Positions 42,814 through 51,573 are shown, counted from the stretch's first letter. The stretch is DNA of 64,000 nt from Patescibacteria group bacterium (GCA_028688515.1 JAQTXZ010000001.1:434001-498000); one strand, 5' to 3'. The notes: generated by a model not told the origin, from the sequence alone. A program made the numbers and translations.

Positions 42814-43770
42814 TCACCGCCCGAGGATGACGAAAATAAGCGCATCCAGCTCTTTCAGTGTAGAAACTCTAACCGCTTGAGCGCGGTATTTGCGAAAATT
42901 TGGAATATTTTTAAAATACCAAGGAAAATGTTTTCTGAGTTTTATCAATCCATTTTCACCGTAATGTTCAATCTGCAGTTCCGCGTGCATCCTCAATCCG
43001 GACATGCGATCTTCTAAACTCGGCTCTCCGGGATCCTTCTCGCCGCGCAACACGGTTTGCACGCGTTTAAATATCCAAGGATTGCCCAAAGCGCCACGTC
43101 CTATCAATAAACCCTGGGCACCGGATGCACTCAAAGCCGTCTTAGCTGTCTCCGGGTCGATTATGTCGCCATTGACCAAGACCGGAATTTTTATCGCATC
43201 AACAACCATGGCGACAGCTTCCCAATCTGCCCTGCCCGAATATCCTTGCTCTTTTGTTCTGGCATGTATTTCGATCGCGTCCGCACCGGCAGCTTCCAGC
43301 ACTTTAGAGAATTCAACAACCTCCTGCGGACTACTCCAGCCTAGACGCGTTTTAACGCTAAGTGGTATTCTAATAGCACCTTTTACCGCACGGACAATCT
43401 CCGCAGCTTTATCAGGTTCGCGCATCAGCGAAGCTCCATTAAAATTGGAAACTGCTTTGTATACCGGACAGCCCATATTGACGTCTATACCGTCCGGCTT
43501 GACGGTTTCTTCCACAAGGCCGGCTGCGCGCGCCATGGATCCGGGGTCCGAACCGAAAAGTTGCTGCACCAAAGGGCGTTCAATTTGCTCAAAATCCAAG
43601 GCTTTAAGAGTCTTCTTATTACCTCTGACCAACGCTTCTGCGGCGAGCATTTCACGAAAAATAACCGCATCTCCGCCGCATTCGCGCACCAAACGACAAA
43701 AAGGCGAATCAATAAAATCCGCCATGGGAGAAAGGCCAATCAATGGCCGGTCGGCATCAATCCAGCTCAC
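42814..43770 (-). CDS. dus: tRNA-dihydrouridine synthase
   Basis: FMN enzyme that reduces uridines in the tRNA D-loop. Blocks: LIGLSPMADFIDSPFCRL, the catalytic cysteine in VNMGCPVYKAVSNFNGASLM, IPLSVKTRLGW, IEIHARTKEQGYSGRADW and LIGRGALGNPWIF. The frame is open to an ATG at 43830, which overlaps the divergent gene at 43813; the GTG at 43770 (or TTG 43788) gives the normal 11-17 residues before the first block and is preferred. The catalytic residues are intact. Confidence 0.9.
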   Translation of the reverse strand: MSWIDADRPLIGLSPMADFIDSPFCRLVRECGGDAVIFREMLAAEALVRGNKKTLKALDFEQIERPLVQQLFGSDPGSMARAAGLVEETVKPDGIDVNMGCPVYKAVSNFNGASLMREPDKAAEIVRAVKGAIRIPLSVKTRLGWSSPQEVVEFSKVLEAAGADAIEIHARTKEQGYSGRADWEAVAMVVDAIKIPVLVNGDIIDPETAKTALSASGAQGLLIGRGALGNPWIFKRVQTVLRGEKDPGEPSLEDRMSGLRMHAELQIEHYGENGLIKLRKHFPWYFKNIPNFRKYRAQAVRVSTLKELDALIFVILGR

Positions 43771-43812
43771 AAGAACCGAGTCTAACAAAAAATACAAAAA
43801 TAGTCGATATAT

Positions 43813-44331
43813 ATGCCCCTTTCCAAACAACCCACAACTCCAGCGCCTAAGTCGAGACGTACGGCGCCGGACGGACGTTTAATCGCACTTCTTAAAATAA
43901 TTCGTTGGCAAGGTACGGCCATAGTACTGCTTTTTGTTGCAGTTGTACTGGTGATTGTGGTAAAAAAAACGGACATTAAACTACCTTCTCAAGAACCGCT
44001 GCAAACACCGCCGCCGTTAACGGAAAAGGGGATGCAATACAATGTCTTTGCATATCATGGCACGCAACTGATTAAACATGGCGGCACGGTTACAAGCACT
44101 GATTTGACGTTGATGGGACAAGTCTACGATTATAAAGAAGCAATAAAAAAATGGCCCGAGCTTTCTTTCAAGCTAAACGGCGCTGCAATGCAGTTGTCCG
44201 AATCCGGAAACTATTTGATACAGTTAACGCTTAAACCTGGACCGAATATTATAGAAACCGAAGTTGTCGTAAACGGACAGGAGTATTCAAGGCGGCAGAT
44301 GGTCGTAACTTACGAACCGAAGAGTCCTTAA
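43813..44331 (+). CDS. Single-pass membrane protein with an Ig-like extracellular domain
   Basis: 172 residues. A Pro/Lys/Arg-rich N-terminal tail, one membrane helix (about 35-52, TAIVLLFVAVVLVIVV), then a beta-rich outside domain (about 75-170) with STDLTLMGQVYD and NIIETEVVVNGQEYSRR, as in Ig-like or glucodextranase-type folds. No named family. It ends 10 bp before uvrB and may share its transcript. Confidence 0.65.
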   Translation: MPLSKQPTTPAPKSRRTAPDGRLIALLKIIRWQGTAIVLLFVAVVLVIVVKKTDIKLPSQEPLQTPPPLTEKGMQYNVFAYHGTQLIKHGGTVTSTDLTLMGQVYDYKEAIKKWPELSFKLNGAAMQLSESGNYLIQLTLKPGPNIIETEVVVNGQEYSRRQMVVTYEPKSP

Positions 44332-44341
44332 AGTCCTAATA

Positions 44342-46495
44342 ATGAGTGAATTCGAATTAAAACAGCCATATAGACCGGCTGGAGATCAGCCGGAGGCGAT
44401 AAAGCAACTTACCGAACACCTTGCAAAAGGCGATAAGTTTTTGACTTTGCTCGGGGCGACCGGAACCGGCAAAACCTACACAATGGCGCATGTCATTCAA
44501 AATGTTAAGAAACCGACTCTGGTCATTGCGCATAACAAAACTCTGGCTGCGCAGCTTTGCAATGAATTTCGAGAATTTTTTCCAGATAACGCCGTAGAAT
44601 ATTTTGTTTCTTATTACGATTATTATCAGCCGGAAGCTTACATCGCAAAAAGTGACACCTACATCGAAAAAGAGGCTCAAATAAATGAAGAGATAGACCG
44701 TTTGCGCCACAGCGCTACGCAAGCTCTGCTGACCAGAAAAGACGTAATCATTTGCGCATCCGTTTCGTGTATTTACGGTTTGGGCGCGCCCGAGGCTTAC
44801 GCACTGACGACACTGCACATCGAGACGGGGAACGACATTAAACGCGAAGAGATCGTGTCGCGCTTGGTCGATATGCAATTTACCCGCACCAACGCGGATT
44901 TGGAACGCGGATCTTTTAGACTCACGGGCCAAGTTTTGGAAATCATGCCGGCTAATGAGGAAAAAATATTTCGCATTGAAACTGCCGGCGGGCACGTCGA
45001 AAGAATTTTACGGATCGATCCGGTTACTCGAAAAACTCTTTCGGAACCGCAAGAATTGTGGGTTTTTCCGGCCAAACATTTTATTACGCCAGGCCCGGAA
45101 CGCGAAAAAGCAATTAAGACGATTCGCACGGAACTAAAAGAAAGACTTGAACTATTTGAAAAGAACGGAAAGTTGTTGGAGGCCGAACGTTTGGAGAGAC
45201 GAACTAATTTTGATTTGGAGATGATCGAAAACTTGGGTTATTGCAATGGAATAGAAAATTACTCTCGCCATTTGTCAGGCCGCGCGCCGGGCGATCCGCC
45301 GGACACTCTATTTTCTTATTTTCCAAAAGACTTTTTGCTGATGATCGATGAATCGCATGTCACAATCCCGCAAATAGGCGGTATGTATGAAGGCGACAAA
45401 TCTCGCAAAGACACTTTGGTTGAACATGGATTTAGACTTCCTTCCGCCAAAGATAATCGACCTCTGACTTTCAAAGAATTTGAAGATAAAGTCAAACAAG
45501 CGGTTTTTGTTTCCGCAACGCCCGGTCCTTTTGAGTTTAAGCACTCGGCAAGCGTCGTTGAGCAGATAATCCGTCCCACTGGCTTGATAGACCCTGAAGT
45601 TATTATTCGACCCATAACGCAATCCAAACAAGAAAGTTCTAAGCACGAGCCAGATCTCTCGACTCCGTCAAACTTCGCTCGAGATGACGGAGGGGGGATG
45701 AATCAAATCGATGACTGTATTGCAAGTATCATCAAGGCAACGGCGGACGGTAATCGAACTCTTGTCACAACGCTGACAAAAAAAATGGCGGAAGATCTTA
45801 CGGAGTACTTGAAAGAAAAGAAAATCAAAGCCTGCTACTTGCATTCAGATATAAAAACAGTCGAAAGACTCGAAATTCTGTCAGACTTTAGACGCGGCAA
45901 ATATGACGCGTTGGTTGGCGTCAACTTATTGCGCGAGGGACTTGATCTTCCGGAAGTCTCACTTGTCTGTATTTTAGACGCCGACAAAGAAGGGTTTTTG
46001 CGCTCCGACACTTCGCTCATACAAACAATCGGACGTGCCGCTCGCAACGTTCAAGGTCAAGTCATTCTTTACGCCGACCATGTTACAGGCAGCATGAAGC
46101 GCGCTATCGCAGAAACCGACAGGCGTCGTAAAAAACAAGTCGCTTATAACCAAGAACATGGCATCACTCCCAAAACAATTCGTAAAGCAATCGTAGATTT
46201 ACGCGGATCGCTGGGTTTTGCTCAGGATAAAGATATTAAAGAAATTTTAAAGCTCGAACTTTCCGCCGAAACTCGTAAGCTGGAAGAAGTAATAAAGCAA
46301 AAAGAAGCGGAAATGAAGTCTGCGGCATTGGAGTTGGATTTTGAACTTGCTACAATTCTTCGCGATGAGATTGTTGTCATTAAACAAGAACTCGGAAAAA
46401 GGCAAAAGAAATCACCGTTAAAAACCATGGACGACGGGGGTAAGGCTAGCCCAAGTATCAAACGTCCGCCAAGACATGGAAGGACTCGGAACTGA
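44342..46495 (+). CDS. uvrB: Excinuclease ABC subunit B
   Basis: 717 residues. Damage-verification helicase of nucleotide excision repair. Walker A GATGTGKT (38-45), the beta-hairpin region YYDYYQPEAYIAKSDTYIEK, Walker B MIDESH, motif SDIKTVERLEIL, VGVNLLREGLDLPEVSLVCILDADKEGFLRS and QTIGRAARN, and a C-terminal UVR motif (EAEMKSAALELDFELATILRDEI). Between DPEVIIRPI and QIDDCIASI there is an insert of about 27 residues encoded by a dispersed repeat. A second repeat-like insert (GSLGFAQDK) lies before the UVR motif. Confidence 0.97.
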   Translation: MSEFELKQPYRPAGDQPEAIKQLTEHLAKGDKFLTLLGATGTGKTYTMAHVIQNVKKPTLVIAHNKTLAAQLCNEFREFFPDNAVEYFVSYYDYYQPEAYIAKSDTYIEKEAQINEEIDRLRHSATQALLTRKDVIICASVSCIYGLGAPEAYALTTLHIETGNDIKREEIVSRLVDMQFTRTNADLERGSFRLTGQVLEIMPANEEKIFRIETAGGHVERILRIDPVTRKTLSEPQELWVFPAKHFITPGPEREKAIKTIRTELKERLELFEKNGKLLEAERLERRTNFDLEMIENLGYCNGIENYSRHLSGRAPGDPPDTLFSYFPKDFLLMIDESHVTIPQIGGMYEGDKSRKDTLVEHGFRLPSAKDNRPLTFKEFEDKVKQAVFVSATPGPFEFKHSASVVEQIIRPTGLIDPEVIIRPITQSKQESSKHEPDLSTPSNFARDDGGGMNQIDDCIASIIKATADGNRTLVTTLTKKMAEDLTEYLKEKKIKACYLHSDIKTVERLEILSDFRRGKYDALVGVNLLREGLDLPEVSLVCILDADKEGFLRSDTSLIQTIGRAARNVQGQVILYADHVTGSMKRAIAETDRRRKKQVAYNQEHGITPKTIRKAIVDLRGSLGFAQDKDIKEILKLELSAETRKLEEVIKQKEAEMKSAALELDFELATILRDEIVVIKQELGKRQKKSPLKTMDDGGKASPSIKRPPRHGRTRN
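45613..45702 (+). repeat. In-frame dispersed-repeat insert inside uvrB
   Basis: The core GATCTCTCGACTCCGTCAAA and the following CGCTCGAGATGACGG closely match the right half of the spacer element at 16788-16832. Other UvrB proteins have no residues here. Confidence 0.85.
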
Positions 46496-46600
46496 CAACT
46501 TACAACTTACAAGAGTTGCTTAGTTTCTTAGTTGCTCTTGTTAGTTGTTAGTTGTCAGTTGCAAGTTATAAGTTGTAAGTTGTCAGCTACCGCTGTAACG
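46494..46600. repeat. ACAACTTACAAG-type palindromic spacer before dnaG
   Basis: CTGACAACTTACAACTTAC and several inverse copies (TTGTTAGTTGTTAGTTGTCAG, TAAGTTGTAAGTTGTCAG) fold into hairpins. Same family as 28798-28863. It may end the uvrB transcript. Confidence 0.75.
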
Positions 46601-46619
46601 TAGTGAGCGAAGTCGAACT

Positions 46620-48440
46620 ATGGAAGCTGCCGATGAGATAAAATCGCGCCTGGACATAGCAGATGTTGTAGGCGAATACTTGCAGCTCAAGCCCGCGGGC
46701 AGCGGCAGTTTTAAGGCTAACTGCCCGTTTCACCAGGAAAAAACTCCAAGTTTTTACGTTAACCGACCACGGCAATCCTGGCATTGTTTTGGCTGCAACA
46801 TTGGAGGTGACATGATTTCTTTCGTTCAACAGATAGAAGGCATGGAGTTTATGGAAGCGCTGGAGCACTTGGCGCAAAAAGCCGGCGTACAACTGCCGAG
46901 CTACAATCCGGAAACGCAGGGACTGAAAAAATGCCTGCAAGAAGTGAATGACGTTGTCGCGAAACTTATGCAACAGTACTTGATTAACGATCCGGAGGCT
47001 GCATCGGCGCGCGAATATGTTAAAAAACGCGGCATAGACGATTTAACGGCAGACCTTTGGAGGTTGGGATATGCACCGAAAGACTGGTCAAAATTTGAAA
47101 AAAAACTTTACGAAAAAGGTTTCACCGCGCAGGAACTGATACAGGCCGGGGTTGCATCTCCAAGCGAAAGAGGTCAAGGAATTTATTTTCGTTTTCGCGA
47201 GAGGCTGATGTTCCCGATCTGCGAAGCAATGGGACATATAGTCGGTTTTACAGGACGAATTTTATCGGCGGAAAAAGTAGCCAAATACGTAAACACGCCG
47301 GAAACAACACTGTATAAAAAAAGCGCCGTGCTTTACGGACTCGACAAAGCAAAAGGGGACATTAAACGCGATGATCTCGCAATCATAGTTGAAGGCAACA
47401 TGGACGCGCTTACATCGCATCAATTCGGCGTCACCAACGTCGTCGCTTCTTCCGGCACCGCATTGACTCAAGAGCAACTGACGTTGATTAAACGATATTC
47501 CAACAACATCGCAATCGCTTTTGACATGGATCCTGCGGGATTAAACGCAACTTTGCGCGGTTTGGATCTTGCAAGACAAATGGATTTTTCCATTCACGTC
47601 ATCCGTTTCGACCAAAGCCTTGCCAAAGATCCGGATGAATTGATCAGAAAAGACGTCCAACTTTGGAAGGAAGCTGTGCGCACCGCCAAACCGATCATGG
47701 ATTGGGTCTATCAGCAGGCTTTTATGCAATTTCCATCGTCTACTCCGGAAGGAAAAAAACAAATCGCACAATTCGTATTAAATGAATGTAAGCACATTTC
47801 CCATCCTGTAGAACGCGATGCGTGGGTTTCCAAACTGGCAAAAGATCTGGACGTCTCTCCGGAAGCGTTGCGGCAGACACTTTCTCAAAACGCGCAACGC
47901 GAAACCCGAAACGCAAATTTCGAAACCAAGTTCAACATTCAGCGAAGCGGACAAACAGCGAAGCGGACAAACAGCGAAGCGGACATTCGAGATTCGCGCC
48001 CCAGCACAGTAAACGAGCTAGAGGCCCGATGGCTGTCCATCGTCTTGAAAGATCCAAGCCTGTTTCATGAGATTGACATTGACTGGTCGCAAACCCCGCA
48101 TGCGGAACTTTACAAATCTTTGGTTCAAAGCTATAATTCGCGCCATCAAAACCAAACGGCGGAAGAAAATAATCCGCCCGATTTCAAAGCTCTATATTCC
48201 TTAGATAACGAGGAAACTAAACGATTGGTGGATTATTTGGTCATCTTTGCCGATCGTGAATTTACAGACCAAACAGCTGATGCCTTAAAAAGTGAGCTGA
48301 CGGCCACGGAGATTCGCCTCCACGAGCTATCGCTTAACGGACGAAGACAGCAGTTGGAACAAGAGATGCGTACAGCGGAGCGGCTCGGCGACACCGAGCG
48401 AATCAACGCCCTGCTCGAGCAATTCAAGCAACTTAAATAA
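46620..48440 (+). CDS. dnaG: DNA primase
   Basis: 606 residues. The CHC2 zinc domain (C35, H38, C56, C59), the TOPRIM core with IIVEGNMDAL and IAFDMDPAG, and a C-terminal helicase-binding-like domain are in order. A Gln/Arg/Thr-rich linker (about 425-460) is encoded by repeats of GCGAAGCGGACAAACA, the spacer family also found before atpD. The ATG at 46620 gives the normal N-terminus MEAADEIKSRLDIADVVGEY. It is followed by rpoD, the classic macromolecular-synthesis pairing. Confidence 0.96.
   Translation: MEAADEIKSRLDIADVVGEYLQLKPAGSGSFKANCPFHQEKTPSFYVNRPRQSWHCFGCNIGGDMISFVQQIEGMEFMEALEHLAQKAGVQLPSYNPETQGLKKCLQEVNDVVAKLMQQYLINDPEAASAREYVKKRGIDDLTADLWRLGYAPKDWSKFEKKLYEKGFTAQELIQAGVASPSERGQGIYFRFRERLMFPICEAMGHIVGFTGRILSAEKVAKYVNTPETTLYKKSAVLYGLDKAKGDIKRDDLAIIVEGNMDALTSHQFGVTNVVASSGTALTQEQLTLIKRYSNNIAIAFDMDPAGLNATLRGLDLARQMDFSIHVIRFDQSLAKDPDELIRKDVQLWKEAVRTAKPIMDWVYQQAFMQFPSSTPEGKKQIAQFVLNECKHISHPVERDAWVSKLAKDLDVSPEALRQTLSQNAQRETRNANFETKFNIQRSGQTAKRTNSEADIRDSRPSTVNELEARWLSIVLKDPSLFHEIDIDWSQTPHAELYKSLVQSYNSRHQNQTAEENNPPDFKALYSLDNEETKRLVDYLVIFADREFTDQTADALKSELTATEIRLHELSLNGRRQQLEQEMRTAERLGDTERINALLEQFKQLK
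47900..47998 (+). repeat. In-frame spacer repeat inside dnaG
   Basis: GAAACCCGAAACGC words are followed by CATTCAGCGAAGCGGACA and two further GCGAAGCGGACA copies. They encode the linker between the TOPRIM core and the C-terminal domain. Confidence 0.85.
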
Positions 48441-48545
48441 AAATCCTCATCCATATATAAGACTTTAAGGACTTTATGGACTTGAGGTAAGCCTCCGTTT
48501 CCGTTGGTCGAAAGACTCACGATCCCGGAGTCGCCATAAGTTTTT

Positions 48546-49856
48546 ATGCCACATACATCTCGCAAAAAAAGATCTTCCAACACGGCGTACCATAAAACTC
48601 ACGCAAAGCCGGTTTCCAAGGCAAAGAAAGTTGCGCCTAAAAAGCATGCTGTTGCAAAAAAAGCCAAGCCCGTCTCTTCTCATAAACCGACAAAGACAAC
48701 AAAGTCTGCAAAGCCGGTAATAAAAGCTCAGGCGCAGCCAAAAGTACCTTACATAAAAGTCCAGCCGCCTTCTACGGAGGATTTGGATAAATTGTTTGAT
48801 AAAGCCCGCACCAGAAGTTTTATGACCGAGACGGAAATTCTTTATGCTTTTCCGGATATCGAAGATTATATTCCAACATACGAGGCCTTCATCGACAGGC
48901 TTGATGCAGCCGGAATATCCGTCGTGGAAATGAAAGAGGGGATTTTGGGACGCAAATCAGAACGTCAAACGATTATGACGTCGATGAACAGCGCCATACC
49001 CGAGCTCGGCGTTAAAGTCGACCCGTTTGATTTGACTGCAGATCACATCCAAATCTACTTGCGTGAAATCGGCAAAATCCCGCTGCTTAAAGCTGAAGAA
49101 GAAATTTCGCTCGCCAAGCGCAAAGAAAAAGGAGATAAAGAAGCCGAGAAAAAATTAATCGAGGCGAACCTGCGCCTTGTTGTTTCAATTGCCAAAAAAT
49201 TCATGGGCAAGTCTTTAGCGTTGCTGGATTTAATTCAGGAAGGCAACATCGGTTTGTTTCGCGCGGTTAAAAAGTTTGAATATCGCAAAGGTTATAAATT
49301 TTCGACTTATGCAACATGGTGGATCAGACAAGCCATCACTCGCGCCTTGGCCGACCAAAGCAGAACCATTCGTATTCCGGTTCACATGGTCGAGACGATC
49401 AACAAATTCCAGCAGATCGAACGCCAATTGATTCAAGATCTTGGACGCGAACCGCTGCCGGAAGAAATTGCCGCAGAAATGGGCGAGGAAGTCGACAAAG
49501 TCCGCCACATCATCAAGATTTCTCAAGACACTGTTTCGCTCGAAACATCTGTCGGCGAAGATGATGAAGATTCGACGCTCGAAGATTTTATCGAAGACAT
49601 CAAAAACGTCACACCCGACAGAGCTGCCGGACTTCAGTTGCTTAAAGATTACGTCAAAGAAATCATCAAAGATCTTTCACCGCGCGAACAAAAAATTCTC
49701 GAAATGCGTTTTGGCCTCGTAGACGGCGTAAGCCACACGCTCGAAGAAGTCGGCAAAGAATTTGACGTCACGCGCGAGCGCATCCGCCAGATTGAATCAA
49801 AAGCGCTCGAAAAGATACAGCAGCACCCGCTGATAAAGAGGTTGGCGGATTACTAA
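48546..49856 (+). CDS. rpoD: Primary sigma factor (sigma-70 family)
   Basis: 436 residues. A Lys/Ala-rich N-terminal extension (1-70) is followed by a short region 1.1-like segment, region 1.2 ([23 protein letters not shown]), region 2 with the -10 recognition helix [18 protein letters not shown], region 3 and region 4 with [17 protein letters not shown]. It recognises the TTGACA/TATAAT promoters listed here. The 105-bp gap to dnaG can fold so that CTTTATGG pairs with CCATAAG next to the start codon. Confidence 0.97.
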   Translation: MPHTSRKKRSSNTAYHKTHAKPVSKAKKVAPKKHAVAKKAKPVSSHKPTKTTKSAKPVIKAQAQPKVPYIKVQPPSTEDLDKLFDKARTRSFMTETEILYAFPDIEDYIPTYEAFIDRLDAAGISVVEMKEGILGRKSERQTIMTSMNSAIPELGVKVDPFDLTADHIQIYLREIGKIPLLKAEEEISLAKRKEKGDKEAEKKLIEANLRLVVSIAKKFMGKSLALLDLIQEGNIGLFRAVKKFEYRKGYKFSTYATWWIRQAITRALADQSRTIRIPVHMVETINKFQQIERQLIQDLGREPLPEEIAAEMGEEVDKVRHIIKISQDTVSLETSVGEDDEDSTLEDFIEDIKNVTPDRAAGLQLLKDYVKEIIKDLSPREQKILEMRFGLVDGVSHTLEEVGKEFDVTRERIRQIESKALEKIQQHPLIKRLADY

Positions 49857-49863
49857 GAAAACG

Positions 49864-49966
49864 GCGTCCTCAGAGCGTCCTTGGAACTTCCTGCAAGCGT
49901 CCTTAAACGTCTAGAGCAACTGCGCTTCGGGACGCATTAGGATGTTTCAGTACGCTCTGAGGACGC
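49864..49966 (+). other. Structured element with a 15-bp terminal stem after rpoD
   Basis: GCGTCCTCAGAGCGT (49864-49878) is the exact complement of ACGCTCTGAGGACGC (49952-49966). The 73 bases between contain further GCGTCC and GGACGC words that can pair. It lies 7 bp after the rpoD stop codon and before the terminator; it may be a processed RNA, an mRNA-stability element or a repeat. Confidence 0.6.
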
Positions 49967-49970
49967 TAAA

Positions 49971-49992
49971 ATCCGGCTTGACCGGGTTTTTT
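49971..49992 (+). terminator. Terminator after rpoD
   Basis: ATCCGG and CCGGGT pair around the loop CTTGA, followed by six T. The loop and stem also hold the -35 box of the next transcription unit. Confidence 0.8.
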
Positions 49993-50005
49993 GGTGTGCT
50001 ATCAT
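49978..50005 (+). promoter_or_regulatory. Promoter of candidate RNA unit 1
   Basis: TTGACC, 16 bp, TATCAT, with an extended TGC before the -10 box. The same layout recurs at 50524-50551. Confidence 0.65.
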
Positions 50006-50011
50006 ATATCG

Positions 50012-50515
50012 GCACCTTGTAAAAGTCCGGCGTCAGCAAAAGGGCTAAGCGCGCCAAGAGTCCCAACAGACGGAGTGCGCGCCGAATCACCTGATGCGTA
50101 TGGAGCAAAAACTCTATGCCGAGACTAAGACGCTTTGATGCGCTGCTACGGCAGAAATCCACCACCACATACGGAGTTCGTAAATAAGGTACCCTTGCGG
50201 GAAACCAAAAAAAGCGAGCTCATGCAAAAGGAAGGACGCGCGTCCAACAGGTGGTTTGCATCAACGGTACGGTAAGAACCGAATGGTCTGGGGAGCGTGG
50301 TAGTGGCTATCGGCATAGCGTCCTAGCTGCAAGCGAAACATTTCGCGTCGCGTATCCTGATGGGTAGGTGTTATCCGTGGAACGTAGCGGATAATGTAAA
50401 AAGCCGGCAGGGAACTTTCCTCTGCGAGCCGAGTAACTGGAATCATCCATCCCACCCAATACCATGTCTGCAAGGTGCACTACTCCGCGACGTTACTCAA
50501 ACGTCGCTTTTTCTT
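50012..50515 (+). ncRNA. Candidate non-coding RNA, unit 1
   Basis: About 500 nt between a good promoter and an intrinsic terminator with no convincing protein frame on either strand and no Shine-Dalgarno site. Several hairpins are visible: ATGCAAA/TTTGCAT enclosing GGACGCGCGTCC (50224-50272), TTATCCG/CGGATAA (50371-50395), and a GCGCGC pair (50055-50090). The promoter, first bases (GCACCTT) and terminator match those of unit 2. It does not match RNase P RNA, tmRNA, 6S or SRP RNA by eye. Confidence 0.5.
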
Positions 50516-50517
50516 TT
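50487..50517 (+). terminator. Terminator of candidate RNA unit 1
   Basis: GCGACGTT and AACGTCGC pair around a 5-nt loop, followed by TTTTTCTTTT. Confidence 0.88.
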
Positions 50518-50523
50518 GTAATC

Positions 50524-50551
50524 TTGACAGGCAATTTAAGAGTGCTATCAT
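50524..50551 (+). promoter_or_regulatory. Promoter of candidate RNA unit 2
   Basis: TTGACA, 16 bp, TATCAT, with an extended TGC before the -10 box. It begins only a few bases after the unit 1 terminator. Confidence 0.75.
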
Positions 50552-50557
50552 ATAGGC

Positions 50558-50840
50558 GCACCTTTAAGCAACGTCGATCGAACTACCTCGGACGGGTGAG
50601 CGTCTTGCACAACCTTAACACGGTAACCTGACGCAATTAGCTCATCCCAGACAGTGGGCTCTTGCCCCAGATCGATTACGCGATGTACCATCATCGCAAG
50701 GACAGTGGCGGCTATCGTCGTTCATGCAGCCTGCATCTCGATGCCCCTCCAAACGCTCGAAAGAGCAAACCTGCCACATCCGTCCATTCCTGCTTACTGG
50801 TGCCAATCTGCTGCGACGTAACTAAAACGTCGCTTTTTCT
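50558..50840 (+). ncRNA. Candidate non-coding RNA, unit 2
   Basis: About 280 nt with the same promoter type, start (GCACCTT) and terminator as unit 1 but a mostly different interior. The open frames are short, without ribosome sites or recognisable proteins. It lies directly before the tRNA-Asn promoter. Confidence 0.5.
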
Positions 50841-50843
50841 TTT
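50813..50843 (+). terminator. Terminator of candidate RNA unit 2
   Basis: GCGACGT and ACGTCGC pair around a 7-nt loop, followed by TTTTTCTTTT, almost identical to the unit 1 terminator. Confidence 0.88.
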
Positions 50844-50867
50844 GTAAAAACAGCTACTTGCGGCCTC

Positions 50868-50896
50868 TTGCCAAACAAACGAATTTTGGTTATATT
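50868..50896 (+). promoter_or_regulatory. Promoter of tRNA-Asn
   Basis: TTGCCA, 17 bp, TATATT, about 75 bp before the tRNA. Confidence 0.65.
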
Positions 50897-50912
50897 ATCC
50901 ACGCTCTGACGA

Positions 50913-50960
50913 TCGGTATTCGATATCCAGCGTAGCGGATATTCGACATTCGATATTCGT
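50913..50960. repeat. ATATCCAGCG spacer repeat before tRNA-Asn
   Basis: GGTATTCGATATCCAGCG and TAGCGGATATTCGACATTCG belong to the family at 35683-35735. Here it lies in the 5' leader of a tRNA precursor. Confidence 0.8.
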
Positions 50961-50970
50961 TTCATAGTAT

Positions 50971-51045
50971 TCCGGGGTAGCTCAGCGGTAGAGCAGTTGA
51001 CTGTTAATCAATTGGTCGTGGGTTCGAACCCCACCCCCGGAGCCA
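50971..51045 (+). tRNA. tRNA-Asn (anticodon GTT)
   Basis: Acceptor TCCGGGG/CCCCGGA pairs perfectly. The anticodon loop CTGTTAA carries GTT. T loop TTCGAAC, discriminator G and encoded CCA (51043-51045). Confidence 0.96.
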
Positions 51046-51056
51046 GACAAAAAGAT

Positions 51057-51079
51057 CACCATAAACATGGTGGTTTTTT
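51057..51079 (+). terminator. Terminator after tRNA-Asn
   Basis: CACCAT and ATGGTG pair around a 4-nt loop, followed by six T. Confidence 0.8.
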
Positions 51080-51081
51080 GA

Positions 51082-51090
51082 TGCTATAAT
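51082..51090 (+). promoter_or_regulatory. Extended -10 promoter of tspO, leaderless spacing
   Basis: TGCTATAAT ends 6 nt before the tspO ATG. Confidence 0.6.
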
Positions 51091-51096
51091 ACATGC

Positions 51097-51573
51097 ATGA
51101 AGTTCTCTAATCTCGCCAAGCTGATTTCCACGATTCTTATCTGCGAACTAGCAGGTGTGATTGGAGCAGTATTTACAACGTCATCCATAGGTGGTTGGTA
51201 TTCCGGTCTAATCAAGCCTGACTTTTCTCCACCAAACTGGATATTCGGTCCAGTCTGGACAACATTGTACTTCCTCATGGGCGTTGCTGCGTACCTAATC
51301 TGGAACAAGGGCTTGAATCGCAAGAGCGTAAAAATCGCACTCAGCTTCTTCATCGCCCAACTTATTTTGAATATTTTTTGGTCAATCATATTCTTTGGCC
51401 TGCATTCACCTGGCGGAGCCATGATTGAAATCGTCTTTCTTTGGCTAACCATTCTCGCCACGATCATTACCTTTTATAAAATCTTTCGTCCGGCCGCCTG
51501 GCTCTTGGTGCCATATATTCTTTGGGTAAGCTTTGCCGGGTACCTTAATTATTCAATTTGGATTTTGAATTAA
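51097..51573 (+). CDS. tspO: TspO/MBR family tryptophan-rich sensory protein
   Basis: 158 residues with five membrane helices. Family blocks: WYSGLIKPDFSPPNWIFGPVW near the N-terminus, the NIFWSIIFFGLH segment, and the C-terminal PYILWVSFAGYLNYSIWILN. TspO proteins bind porphyrins and cholesterol-like ligands and affect stress responses; the ligand here is unknown. Monocistronic with a leaderless-type promoter. Confidence 0.92.
   Translation: MKFSNLAKLISTILICELAGVIGAVFTTSSIGGWYSGLIKPDFSPPNWIFGPVWTTLYFLMGVAAYLIWNKGLNRKSVKIALSFFIAQLILNIFWSIIFFGLHSPGGAMIEIVFLWLTILATIITFYKIFRPAAWLLVPYILWVSFAGYLNYSIWILN

Noticed and set aside
43771-43830. ATG 43830 as start of dus
   Set aside because: It overlaps the divergent gene at 43813 and adds a hydrophobic leader that the family lacks.
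49947-50473. Minus-strand frames opposite candidate RNA unit 1 (for example 50261-50473)
   Set aside because: They start at weak codons without ribosome sites, run against the promoter and terminator on the plus strand, and resemble no protein.
50012-50515. RNase P RNA or tmRNA in unit 1
   Set aside because: AAAGTCCGG near the start and GAGGAAAGTTCC on the other strand recall RNase P, but the matching conserved partners (ACAGAA...GGC) are absent; there is no tRNA-like domain for tmRNA.
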